Shown one piece after another: positions 21,618 through 29,417 of a stretch of DNA of 64,000 nucleotides (the stretch's first letter is position 1; each line of letters starts with the position of its first letter). The position numbers were made by a program, and so were the translations under genes. Source of the DNA: Derxia lacustris (GTDB lineage: Bacteria > Pseudomonadota > Gammaproteobacteria > Burkholderiales > Burkholderiaceae_E); assembly GCF_002105195.1 (NCBI RefSeq), contig NZ_MUHU01000008.1, positions 613,283 through 677,282 on the forward strand, given 5' to 3'. Under the pieces are notes generated by a model that saw only the letters and a program-made list of their open reading frames with translations, ran no database searches and had not been told where the DNA came from.

Positions 21618-22780
21618 GCCGTGACCTTGGCCGCCACATAGCGGTTGAGCTGCCAGATCGCCTTCTCCAGATGGCTCAGCCGGCCCGGCTTGACCATGCC
21701 CGAGTGCGCGCCGATCTGCTGCATCGCGTTGACGCCGATGTCCTCCAGATTGATCGCATGCTGGATCGCGGTCTGCTGCGCGATGACCTCGTCGTAGTTC
21801 TCCATCTGCAAGGTGTCGGGATGCAGCAGCACATAGGTTTGCAGCAGCGTGCGGTCGGCCGCCACCGGCTGAACGCGGAACCAGATCACGCGGTCCGGCA
21901 TCACATGCATCAGGTGGAAGGGGTAGACGTAGTAGAGCCGGAATGCCTGCTGCTCGGACTCGCCGCTCAGCCCCGGAAAGTGCGGCAGGCCGTACTGGAA
22001 GGCCACTTCCTCGCGGCCCGGGCGTGGCGCCGCATGGCCCAGCGTCCAGGCCGGCCGGCTGTCCTCGACCCAGCTCATGCGCGCCGGGAAATTGGGCTCG
22101 AAGCTGGCCGCGTGCGCGCCGAGATGGTGGTAGCACTCCATGAAGGTCTCGACCACGATCTTCCAGTTGAACTCGCATTCGTACTGAAGATCGATTGCCA
22201 ATGCCAGTTTGTCGGTCTGCCAGCTCGCCATGCTGGCCGCCATGTCGGCGATCTGCGGCGCGAGCGATTCGGCCTTGCCGTCGAGGTTGACGTAGACGAA
22301 GCCGCCGATGACCTCGCTGCGGTATTCGGGCAGCGGATAGTCGGCGGCGTCGAAGCCGCGCGCTTCCTCCATCAGCGGCGCGTTCAGGCATTTGCCGTCG
22401 AGCGCAAAGGTCCACTTGTGGAACGGACAGGCAAAGCTGCGTGCATTGCCGCAGCCTTCCACCAGCGGTGCCCAGCGGTGCGGACAGATGCGCGACAGCA
22501 CGCGGATGCGCTCGCCGTCGTTGACGATGACCATCAGCTCGCCGAGCAGGTTGAGCGTCTGATAGTCGCCCTTGCTGCGCAGCTGGCTCACATGCGCCAC
22601 GCAGATCCAGCCCGGCTTGAAGATCTTCTCGACCTCCAGCGCGAACAGCCCCGGATGCGTGTAGGCCGACGGCGGAAAGGTCTGCGCCTCCTCCAGCGGC
22701 TGGCTGCCGATGCGCGCCACTTCGGCGAGCAGCGCGTCGAGGCTGGCGGCGTTGGGTTGGAAGTCGATCACGTTGCCCAT
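21614..22780 (-). CDS. Rieske non-heme iron oxygenase, alpha subunit
   Basis: A 388-residue oxygenase. The Rieske cluster ligands are C99-P-H101 and C118-P-F-H121. The mononuclear iron site is N205-W-K, E211, E215, Y217-H218 and H223. Glu instead of Asp at 215, the electron-bridging position, recalls the GbcA/CntA (glycine betaine, carnitine) branch that oxidises N-methyl or quaternary amines rather than arene dioxygenases. No beta subunit, ferredoxin or reductase gene lies nearby, so electrons must come from a partner elsewhere. It lies 34 bases after the type III glutamine synthetase. Likely reaction: hydroxylation or N-dealkylation of a nitrogen compound (inference). Confidence 0.88.
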   Translation of the reverse strand: MGNVIDFQPNAASLDALLAEVARIGSQPLEEAQTFPPSAYTHPGLFALEVEKIFKPGWICVAHVSQLRSKGDYQTLNLLGELMVIVNDGERIRVLSRICPHRWAPLVEGCGNARSFACPFHKWTFALDGKCLNAPLMEEARGFDAADYPLPEYRSEVIGGFVYVNLDGKAESLAPQIADMAASMASWQTDKLALAIDLQYECEFNWKIVVETFMECYHHLGAHAASFEPNFPARMSWVEDSRPAWTLGHAAPRPGREEVAFQYGLPHFPGLSGESEQQAFRLYYVYPFHLMHVMPDRVIWFRVQPVAADRTLLQTYVLLHPDTLQMENYDEVIAQQTAIQHAINLEDIGVNAMQQIGAHSGMVKPGRLSHLEKAIWQLNRYVAAKVTA

Positions 22781-22814
22781 GTGGCGCTCCTGATGGCGGC
22801 GTTGTCGAGGAAGG

Positions 22815-24176
22815 TCAGAGGAATTTGAGATAGCGGTCGAGTTCCCAGTCGGAGACATGGTTGTGGTACTCGACCCATTCGCGCCGCTTGAAATCGATGA
22901 AGCTTTTGGCCATGAGCGGGCCGAACACCTTGTGCGACAGCGGATCGGCCTCGAAGGCATCGACCGCGTCTTCGAGGTTGCGCGGCAGCCAGCGGATGCC
23001 CTTGTCGCGCAGCTCGGCGTCGGTGTAGCGGTACATGTTTTCGAGATGGGGCGGGCCGGGTTCGAGCCGCTCCTTGATGCCTTCGAGCCCGGCCGCGAGC
23101 AGCATCGCCGCGCCCAGATAGACGTTGCTGCTGATGTCGGCGGCGCGGCATTCAACCCGCCCGCCGGCGAGCGGAATGCGCAGCATGTTGGTGCGGTTGT
23201 TGTTGCCGTAGCAGACGAAGATCGGCGCCCAGGTAAAGCCCGAGGACGAGCCCTGGCGGATCAGCCGCTTGTAGCTGTTGACCGTCGGCGCGATGGTGGC
23301 GCAGATGGCCGGCGCGTGTTTGAGCACGCCCGCGATGAAGTGATAGGCCAGCTCGCTCACGCCGCAGCCGCGCGGATCGTGCGCGGTCTTGAACAGGTTC
23401 TCGCCGGTCTCGATGCTGGCCAGCGACATGTTGTAGTGCGCGCCGCTGCCGGTGCGGTCGGCGAAGGGCTTGGGCATGAAGGTGGCGTACCAGCCGCGCT
23501 TCTTCGCCATCTCGTTGACCATCAGCCGGAACAGCGTCACGCGGTCGGCCATGGTCATCGCGTCGGCATACATGAAGTCGGTCTCGAACTGGCCGTTCGC
23601 GTCCTCATGGTCGAACGAGTACACGTCCCAGCCCAGCTCGTTCATGGCCGTGACGATCTCGTCGACGATGCCGTAGTTGTCGAGCAGGCCGCGCACGTCG
23701 TAGCAGGGCTTGGCCAGCGTGTCGCCCTCGGCGATGGGCACGGGCTTGCCGTCGGGTCCGTCCTTGAGGATGAAGAACTCGGTCTCGATGCCGAGGTTGA
23801 AGGTGTAGCCCATCGCGGCGGCTTCATCGGTCACGCGCTTGAGGATGTTGCGCGAGCAGGCCTCGAAGGGCTGGCCCTTGAGCCACAAATTGCTCGGCGC
23901 CCAGGCCAGCTCGCGGTTCCACGGCAGCTGCACGATGGCGTCGCGGTCGGGATGGGCGCTGACTTCCTCGTCGCTCACTTCCTGCGGCACGCCGTCGAGC
24001 GCGGCGCCGGTGAACAGCTCCGAGCCTTCCATCATCTGGTCGAAATGGCTCAGCGGAACCGCCTTGGCCTTGTTGACGCCATGCATGTCGACAAAGCTCG
24101 CGAGCACGTATTTCACGCCCTTGGCCTTGAGGCTTTCGACGACGGCGGCGTGCGGGCTCGTGTTGAGGTCCTTCAT
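22815..24176 (-). CDS. glnT: Type III glutamine synthetase-like ligase (GlnT/GmaS group)
   Basis: A 453-residue member of the glutamine synthetase superfamily. Seen: the N-terminal beta-grasp (VKYVLASFVDMHGVNKAKAVPL), the metal-binding Glu region GIETEFFIL, GAHYNMSL (the HxN of the ATP/glutamate site) and the Arg-rich NRTNMLRIP. The length and motifs match the type III glutamate-ammonia ligase/gamma-glutamylmethylamide synthetase group (TIGR03105). Members add glutamate to ammonia or an amine. Next to a Rieske oxygenase this recalls aniline and isopropylamine pathways, in which the amine is first gamma-glutamylated. Which role applies here is not settled. Confidence 0.88.
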   Translation of the reverse strand: MKDLNTSPHAAVVESLKAKGVKYVLASFVDMHGVNKAKAVPLSHFDQMMEGSELFTGAALDGVPQEVSDEEVSAHPDRDAIVQLPWNRELAWAPSNLWLKGQPFEACSRNILKRVTDEAAAMGYTFNLGIETEFFILKDGPDGKPVPIAEGDTLAKPCYDVRGLLDNYGIVDEIVTAMNELGWDVYSFDHEDANGQFETDFMYADAMTMADRVTLFRLMVNEMAKKRGWYATFMPKPFADRTGSGAHYNMSLASIETGENLFKTAHDPRGCGVSELAYHFIAGVLKHAPAICATIAPTVNSYKRLIRQGSSSGFTWAPIFVCYGNNNRTNMLRIPLAGGRVECRAADISSNVYLGAAMLLAAGLEGIKERLEPGPPHLENMYRYTDAELRDKGIRWLPRNLEDAVDAFEADPLSHKVFGPLMAKSFIDFKRREWVEYHNHVSDWELDRYLKFL

Positions 24177-24217
24177 TGCTTGCTCTCCGGGTGAAGCTCG
24201 GTGGGTAAAACCTGAAA

Positions 24218-25006
24218 TCAGCGCGCGCCGGCCTTGGGCAGCAGGCCGCGCAACATGCTTGCGGTCGCATCCAGATGGCGCGCCATCACCTCGCGCGCGG
24301 CAGCGCCATCGCGCGCCAGCACCGCTTCGACGATGCGGTCGTGATAGGTCGACGAATGCGCGAGCGCGCCCTTGGTCGACGGGATGTGCTGCATCAGCCC
24401 GGACAGCCGCGAATGCGTCTGCGCCATCCAGGCTTCGAGGCCGCGCGAGCCGGTGGCATGCGCCAGGCCAATGTGGAACAGCGTGTCGAGCGGCCGGTAT
24501 TCGCGCAGGTTGTGCTCGGCCTCGTGCATGAGCGCGTTGAGATTGCGCAGCTGCTCGATGTCGGCCGGGCGCGCGTTCTTGGCGGCCAGCTCGGCCACGC
24601 CGGTCTCGATGACATGGCGCTGCGCGATCCAGTCTTCGAGCACCTCGCGCTCGACCCGCACCTCGGCCAGCTCGGTCGGCGTGAGCGTGGGCACGGTCTT
24701 GCTCACGAAGGTGCCGCCGCCGCGACCGCGCCGGCTTTCGATGAAGCCGCCGCTTTCCAGCCCCTTGAGCGCGGCGCGCAGCGTGAGTCGGCTCACGCCC
24801 ATCAGCGTCGCCAGCTCGCGCTCGGGCGGCAGCTGATCGCCGGCCAGCAGCAGGCCCATCTTGATCGCCGAACCGAGCCGCTCGATGGTCGACTCGAACG
24901 GATTTACCGAGCGGTCGTCGCCGCGCAGCAGCGCCTCGGCGCCTTGCAGCGGCTCGGGCTTCCTGGGGTTGGCGGCGACGGTGGCGGGCTTGCGCAAGGC
25001 GGGCAT
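24218..25006 (-). CDS. GntR-family transcriptional regulator, FadR subfamily
   Basis: A 262-residue regulator. The winged HTH is at about residues 37-105 (GDQLPPERELATLMGVSRLTLRAALKGLESGGFIES), and the C-terminal helical FCD ligand-binding domain follows (VEREVLEDWIAQRHVIE, LDTLFHIGLAHATG, YHDRIVEAVLARDGAAAREVMARHL). FCD domains bind small carboxylic acids, often through a metal ion. It stands at the head of the glnT-Rieske-SDR genes, with a perfect palindrome just upstream that fits a FadR-type operator, so autoregulation and control of the downstream genes are likely. Confidence 0.9.
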   Translation of the reverse strand: MPALRKPATVAANPRKPEPLQGAEALLRGDDRSVNPFESTIERLGSAIKMGLLLAGDQLPPERELATLMGVSRLTLRAALKGLESGGFIESRRGRGGGTFVSKTVPTLTPTELAEVRVEREVLEDWIAQRHVIETGVAELAAKNARPADIEQLRNLNALMHEAEHNLREYRPLDTLFHIGLAHATGSRGLEAWMAQTHSRLSGLMQHIPSTKGALAHSSTYHDRIVEAVLARDGAAAREVMARHLDATASMLRGLLPKAGAR

Positions 25007-25028
25007 GGGCAGTGGCCTCGATTGCTTA

Positions 25029-25041
25029 ATGGTTCAACCAT
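25029..25041. promoter_or_regulatory. Candidate operator for the FadR/GntR regulator
   Basis: The sequence ATGGTTCAACCAT is a perfect 6+1+6 inverted repeat, placed 23 bases upstream of the gntR ATG in the 78-base gap after the hydrolase gene. The core TGGT-N3-ACCA fits the general FadR-subfamily operator pattern (GT and AC half-sites with a short spacer). It would control the gntR-glnT-Rieske-SDR unit by autoregulation. Confidence 0.7.
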
Positions 25042-25084
25042 AGATGTTTAAAGCTGAAGAAGTCAACGCTTTGCATCTTTGATT

Positions 25085-26161
25085 TCAGCGCGCGGCAAGC
25101 AGCGCCTGAACCTGCGCGCGGATGAACTCCAGATCGGTGCCGCCCTGCCTGGGATTGCCGGCGCGATGGCCCCAGTAGGACGGGATCGGCGCGAGCGTCG
25201 CGTTGCGGAGCAGCGCGGCTTCGCGCCGGTTGTCCTCGACGCGGAAGTAGAGATCGGTCTCGCCCGGCATCAGCAGCACGCGCGCCCGGATCGAGTGCAG
25301 CGCGGCTTCGGTGCTGCCCCCGAATCGGGCATGCGCACCGATGTCGCCCGCATGCCAGGTCGCGAATTGCGCGAGCAGGTCGTTGGGATTGCGCGCCCGA
25401 TACCAGTCGATCCATGAGCGCTGCAAAAAGTCATCGAGCGAGGCATAGCCGCCTTCGAGCCAGCCGCTCTCGCGATACCAGTCCTGCGACATGCACCAGC
25501 TTGCATAGACGCGCGCCATCGCCTCCAGCCCGCGCAGGCCGGGGCCGTCGAACCAGCCGTCGACGCAATCGGCATCGGCCTGCAGGGCGGCGCGCACGCC
25601 CTCGATGAACATGCGGTTGTGCGTCGAGCAGCGCGCCGTGGCGCAGACGGCGGCGATGCGCTCGACCATCTCCGGATGCGCCGCTGCCCAGTGCCAGGCA
25701 GTCATGCCGCCCATCGACCAGCCGTAGACGAGCGCAATGCGGTCGATGCCGTAGACCTCGGCGAGCATGCGGCGTTGCAGCTCGACATTGTCGTAATAGG
25801 TCACGAGCGGGAAGCCGCGCTGCGGGCTGCCGTCGGCGGCGCTGTAGCTCAGCGCACCGTGGCTCGGCGAAGTGGAAATGCCGTTGCCCAGCAGGTCGGG
25901 CACGACGATGAACCAGCGCGACGCGTCGAGCACGCCGGCCTCGATCAGCCAGGCCAGATCGCCATGACGCGCGCTGTACGACGTGGGATAGACGATCACG
26001 TTGTCGCGCGCTGCGTTGAGCTGGCCGAAGGTCTGCCAGCCGAGCGTGACGCGCGGCAGCACGACGCCGGATTGAAGGACGAAGTCGTGCTGGGTGAACA
26101 GACGATCTTCGGACGCGAGTGGGCGAGGGCGGTCGGGTGCGTTCATCGGCGGGCCGCGCAT
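25085..26161 (-). CDS. MetX-like alpha/beta hydrolase
   Basis: A 358-residue alpha/beta-hydrolase of the homoserine-O-acetyltransferase-like group. Seen: LPRVTLGWQTFGQLNAARDNVI near residue 35, the nucleophile elbow YGWSMGGM (S149), the Asp in MPGETDLYF and the His in YWGHRAGNP. The group includes acyltransferases and plain hydrolases, so methionine biosynthesis is not implied. The ATG at 26161 is used here; an in-frame ATG at 26146 (MNAPDRP) is as likely because neither has a strong RBS. It precedes gntR on the same strand and is divergent from the riboswitch-controlled genes at 26331. It might hydrolyse an amide or ester intermediate of the cluster. Confidence 0.85.
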   Translation of the reverse strand: MRGPPMNAPDRPRPLASEDRLFTQHDFVLQSGVVLPRVTLGWQTFGQLNAARDNVIVYPTSYSARHGDLAWLIEAGVLDASRWFIVVPDLLGNGISTSPSHGALSYSAADGSPQRGFPLVTYYDNVELQRRMLAEVYGIDRIALVYGWSMGGMTAWHWAAAHPEMVERIAAVCATARCSTHNRMFIEGVRAALQADADCVDGWFDGPGLRGLEAMARVYASWCMSQDWYRESGWLEGGYASLDDFLQRSWIDWYRARNPNDLLAQFATWHAGDIGAHARFGGSTEAALHSIRARVLLMPGETDLYFRVEDNRREAALLRNATLAPIPSYWGHRAGNPRQGGTDLEFIRAQVQALLAAR

Positions 26162-26330
26162 GCAACGCTTGCGCCATCCGCTCGGCCGGCAGTCGTCCGA
26201 CCGGCGGCGCGGCCGGATGCGCCGATGTGGCGCGGCGCTTGCTAACTCTGCAACCCGGGTGAGACCGCTTCAGCGCGTCGCCCGCCCGGCTTCGGCTGGC
26301 GCGGTGCGATGGCGGCAGCGGCCGCACTAA

Positions 26331-26454
26331 GGGGCACTAGGGTTCCGGTCCGCAGCGCTGCAAGGCTGTGCGGATGACTGGTCCGAGAGTGCCCGGCTAC
26401 GCCACCGGCCAGCGCCGGAGCGCAGCTACACGGAGGGATAAAAGCCCGGGAGAG
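26331..26454 (+). promoter_or_regulatory. Guanidine-I (ykkC) riboswitch, copy 1
   Basis: The leader of the binding-protein operon carries all conserved blocks of the guanidine-I aptamer: CTAGGGTTCCG (26337-26347), ACTGGTCCGAGAG (26377-26389) and ACACGGAGGGATAAAAGCCC running into GGGAGAG (26428-26454). The spacing matches the known architecture and the core is close to consensus. Together with copy 2 on the other strand it makes the two flanking units of this region part of one guanidine regulon. The GTG start of the binding protein lies 48 bases further on. Confidence 0.97.
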
Positions 26455-26471
26455 CCAAGCGCGTCTCTCCC
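26448..26471 (+). promoter_or_regulatory. Candidate expression-platform hairpin of riboswitch 1
   Basis: GGGAGAG (26448-26454), the 3' edge of the aptamer, is perfectly complementary to CTCTCCC (26465-26471) with a 10-base loop. The 5' arm is shared with the conserved aptamer end, so folding of the aptamer and of this hairpin exclude each other, as expected of a switch that is on with ligand. There is no U-tract, so Rho-dependent or translational control is more likely than intrinsic termination. This is inference from pairing only. Confidence 0.55.
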
Positions 26472-26501
26472 ATTGCGCCCAACCCTCCCAGGAGTCCTTC
26501 C

Positions 26502-27527
26502 GTGAGCTTCTCCGCAGCGCCCAAGTCTTCCGCCACTTCGATCAATCTGCTGCGCCGTGCGCTCGTCACCGCGATCGCGGCGGTCGGCATTGCCGCGCCG
26601 TTTGCCGCGCAGGCGGCCGGTCCGCTCAAGATCGGCACCACCACCTGGATCGGCTACGGCCCGTTCTTCGTCGCCGAGACGATGGACTACTACAAGAAGT
26701 ACAACGTCAAGGTCAGCTTCCAGTCGTTCAGCGATCCGGCGCTGATCCCGCCCGCCATCGCCAGCGGCTCGGTGGAAGGCGGCATGCTCACCTATGACCA
26801 GGTGATCGGCGTGGTCGCCAAGGGCCAGACCATGAAGGTCATCATGCCCATCGACTATTCGAACGGTGGCGACGCCATCGTGGCGCCGGTGGGCGTGGCC
26901 GACGTGGCGGCGCTCAAGGGCAAGACCATCGCCTACAACACGCTGTCGCCGAGCGACTTCCTGCTGTCGTATGCGCTGAGCACCCAGGGCATGAGCGAGA
27001 AGGACATCAAGCCGGTCAACATGACGCCCGACGCGGTGCCGGCGGCCATCCTGTCGAACAAGGTGAACCTCGGCGTGACCTACGAGCCCTTCGTGAGCAC
27101 GGTGCTGGGCCAGGGCGGCAAGAAGTTCAAGGTGCTGTACTCGTCCAAGGACGCGCCGGGTCTGATCGCCGACGTGCTGGTGTTCGATGCCAAGTCCATC
27201 GCCGGCCGCAGCGCCGAGATCAAGGGCGTGATCCAGGCCTATGTCGATGCGCTCGACTACATCAAGAAGAAGCCCGACGAGTCGGCCAAGATCATCGGCA
27301 AGGCCATGGGCGTGTCGGCCAAGGAAGTGAAGGAGCAGTGGAGCGGCGTGTACAACATTCCGCTCGGCGAGATGCCCAAGGCCTTCCTGCCGGCCAAGGA
27401 CACCACCTCCTACTACGCAAGCGGCGAGGTCATCGCCAAGATCCTCGTGGCCAAGGGCCAGATCGCCGCCGCGCCCAAGCCGGAAGACACCTTCGACGGT
27501 CAGTTCGTCAAGTCGCTCCAGAAGTAA
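26502..27527 (+). CDS. ABC transporter substrate-binding protein (guanidine/urea-carboxylase region)
   Basis: A 341-residue periplasmic binding protein of the NrtA/SsuA/TauA class. The signal peptide ends near residue 38 (AAPFAAQAA). The mature part begins PLKIGTTTWIGYGPFFVAETMDYYKKYNV and contains the hinge and ligand-binding segments GGMLTYDQVIGVVAKG and NLGVTYEPFVSTVL. It fits the family found next to urea/guanidine carboxylases. The start is a GTG at 26502 with AGGAG at 26490-26494; no in-frame ATG gives the signal peptide. Its permease and ATPase lie 6 kb away on the other strand under the second riboswitch, an unusual split. Confidence 0.9.
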   Translation: MSFSAAPKSSATSINLLRRALVTAIAAVGIAAPFAAQAAGPLKIGTTTWIGYGPFFVAETMDYYKKYNVKVSFQSFSDPALIPPAIASGSVEGGMLTYDQVIGVVAKGQTMKVIMPIDYSNGGDAIVAPVGVADVAALKGKTIAYNTLSPSDFLLSYALSTQGMSEKDIKPVNMTPDAVPAAILSNKVNLGVTYEPFVSTVLGQGGKKFKVLYSSKDAPGLIADVLVFDAKSIAGRSAEIKGVIQAYVDALDYIKKKPDESAKIIGKAMGVSAKEVKEQWSGVYNIPLGEMPKAFLPAKDTTSYYASGEVIAKILVAKGQIAAAPKPEDTFDGQFVKSLQK

Positions 27528-27550
27528 ACCTTCATCCGGCAGGCATCTTC

Positions 27551-28582
27551 ATGAGCAAGACCAAGGGGGGCGCCTGGGCGCTCCGCCATGCCGACGGGCT
27601 GTGGCCGAATGCGCTGGCGCTCGGCGCGATGCTGGCGGGCTGGATCGGCGGCGTGCTGCTGATGGCGCTGGGTCCGGCCTGGGCCTGGCCGCTCGGCGTG
27701 CTGCTGACCGCCGAGGGCCTGGTGCTCGCGGCCTACTACCTGCACGAGTTCGCGCATCACGCGATCTTTGCGACCAATGTGGCCAACGAGCGCCTGGGGC
27801 TGGCGATGACCTGGATCACCGGCAGCTGCTATGCGCGCTTCGGCGAGCTGCGCTTCAAGCACATGCGGCATCACATCGACCGCGCCGATGTCGTCACCTT
27901 CGAGTACAAGGCCTTCCTCGCGCGCAGCCCGCGCTGGGTCGGGCGAATGTTCGAGGCGCTGGAATGGGCCTATGTGCCGGCGGTCGAGCTGCTGATGCAC
28001 GGCTACGTGATGCTGCTGCCCTTCCTCGCCGAGGACCGCAGGCCGAGCCGGGGCCGGGTGCTGGGCGTGCTTGCGGTGCGCGTGGCGGCGTTTGCGCTGC
28101 TGGGCTGGTGGTCGCTGCCGGCGCTGCTCGGCTATGCCGTGGCCTACTGCCTGATGCTGCATGTGCTGCGCTTCGTCGATGCCTATCAGCACACCTATGA
28201 CGCGGTGCCGCTGCTGGCCGGCGGCGTGCCGCACGATCCCAAGCGCGACCGCGCCTACGAGCAGCGCAACACCTACAGCAACGTGGTGTCGGCCGGGCAT
28301 CCGCTGCTCAATCTGCTGCTGCTGAATTTTCCGTATCACAACGCGCATCACGAGCGGCCGGTCGAGCCCTGGTATCGGCTGCCGGCGCTGCATGCGCGGC
28401 TCTATCCGCAAGGCAATCCGCAGGTGATACCGATGCGCGAGCTGATCGGCGCGCATCACCGCTATCGCGTCGTGCGGCTGCGCTCCGACGACTACGGCGA
28501 CGTGGTCGAGACGCCCGACGGCCGGCTCGATGCGAGCGGCTTCTACGGCGCGGTTGGCGTCTCCTTTCTCACGGCGGTCTGA
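27551..28582 (+). CDS. Membrane fatty-acid-desaturase-fold enzyme (di-iron)
   Basis: A 343-residue integral membrane protein of the FA_desaturase superfamily. The three histidine boxes that bind the di-iron centre are intact: HEFAHH (H65-H70), HMRHH (H104-H108) and HNAHH near residue 270. Hydrophobic helices lie around them (for example ALALGAMLAGWIGGVLLMAL). This superfamily includes lipid desaturases and also alkane- and xylene-type hydroxylases. Its place behind a guanidine riboswitch and 23 bases after the binding protein suggests hydroxylation or desaturation of a guanidine compound, not lipid metabolism. That is inference. The ATG at 27551 follows the stop of the previous gene; the open frame further upstream is a shadow. 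Confidence 0.85.
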   Translation: MSKTKGGAWALRHADGLWPNALALGAMLAGWIGGVLLMALGPAWAWPLGVLLTAEGLVLAAYYLHEFAHHAIFATNVANERLGLAMTWITGSCYARFGELRFKHMRHHIDRADVVTFEYKAFLARSPRWVGRMFEALEWAYVPAVELLMHGYVMLLPFLAEDRRPSRGRVLGVLAVRVAAFALLGWWSLPALLGYAVAYCLMLHVLRFVDAYQHTYDAVPLLAGGVPHDPKRDRAYEQRNTYSNVVSAGHPLLNLLLLNFPYHNAHHERPVEPWYRLPALHARLYPQGNPQVIPMRELIGAHHRYRVVRLRSDDYGDVVETPDGRLDASGFYGAVGVSFLTAV

Positions 28583-28637
28583 ACATGCTTGCAGCGAACG
28601 AGATGCGCGCCGCGCGGCGCGCGGGGAGGGTGCGCGC

Positions 28638-29417
28638 ATGAATCTCCCGTCGACGGGTTTTGCGCCCGACCTGCTCGCGGGCCGGGTGGCGGTGGTGACC
28701 GGCGCGGCGAGCGGCATCGGCCGGGCGACGGCCATTGCACTCGCGGCGGTCGGCGCGCAGGTGGCGGTCTCGCACTGGCGCGCGCAGGAGGCGGCTGCCG
28801 AGGTCGTCGCGGCCATCGCTGCGGCCGGTGGCCACGCAATCGCCGTCGAGGCCGACGTGACCAGCGAGGCCCAGGTCGAGGCGCTCTACGCGCATGCCGA
28901 GGCCGAACTCGGCGAGGTCGGCATCGCAGTGCATGCGGCTGGCGTGATCCAGGAAAAGTCCTTTCTCGACACGACCGCCGCCGACTGGGATTTCGTCGTC
29001 GGCACCGATCTGAAGGCGGTGTTCCTGTGCTGCCGCGCGGCTTTGGTGCGCATGGCACCGCGCGGGCGCGGCACGGTCATCAACATCGCGTCCGAGCTTG
29101 GCTTTCTGGGGCGCGCGCAGTACGCGCCGTATTGCGCCGCCAAGGCCGGCGTGATCGGGCTTACGCGGTCGCTCGCGCGCGAGTTCGCGCCGGCGCTGCG
29201 CGTGAATGCGATTGCACCCGGCCCGATCGCCACGCCGATGCTGTCGCTGGAGCACATGAGCGCCGAGGTGCTGGCGCGCGAGATCGCCATCCCCGCCGCG
29301 CGCGCCGGCAGGCCCGAGGAAGTGGCGGCGACCGCCGTGTTCCTCGCGTCCGATCTGGCCAGCTTCTTCCACGGTCAGGTGCTGGGGCCGAACGGCGGCG
29401 CCTGGATGGGCGGCTGA
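28638..29417 (+). CDS. SDR family oxidoreductase
   Basis: A 259-residue classical short-chain dehydrogenase: VTGAASGIGRATA near residue 20, the catalytic Ser region INIASELGFLG, YAPYCAAKAG with Tyr and Lys, and LASDLASFFHGQVLGPNGG at the end. The ATG at 28638 is preceded by GGGAGGG (28624-28630). Its stop overlaps the start of the EamA gene (TGATG). It probably oxidises the product of the desaturase-type enzyme encoded just upstream. It is a distinct SDR from the one at 20853. Confidence 0.9.
   Translation: MNLPSTGFAPDLLAGRVAVVTGAASGIGRATAIALAAVGAQVAVSHWRAQEAAAEVVAAIAAAGGHAIAVEADVTSEAQVEALYAHAEAELGEVGIAVHAAGVIQEKSFLDTTAADWDFVVGTDLKAVFLCCRAALVRMAPRGRGTVINIASELGFLGRAQYAPYCAAKAGVIGLTRSLAREFAPALRVNAIAPGPIATPMLSLEHMSAEVLAREIAIPAARAGRPEEVAATAVFLASDLASFFHGQVLGPNGGAWMGG

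Noticed and set aside
26162..26330. Possible further riboswitch leading the MetX-like hydrolase gene on the - strand
   Set aside because: None of the conserved guanidine-I blocks occurs on this strand and no guanidine-II-type ACGG-loop hairpin pair was found; the stretch is most likely a divergent promoter region.
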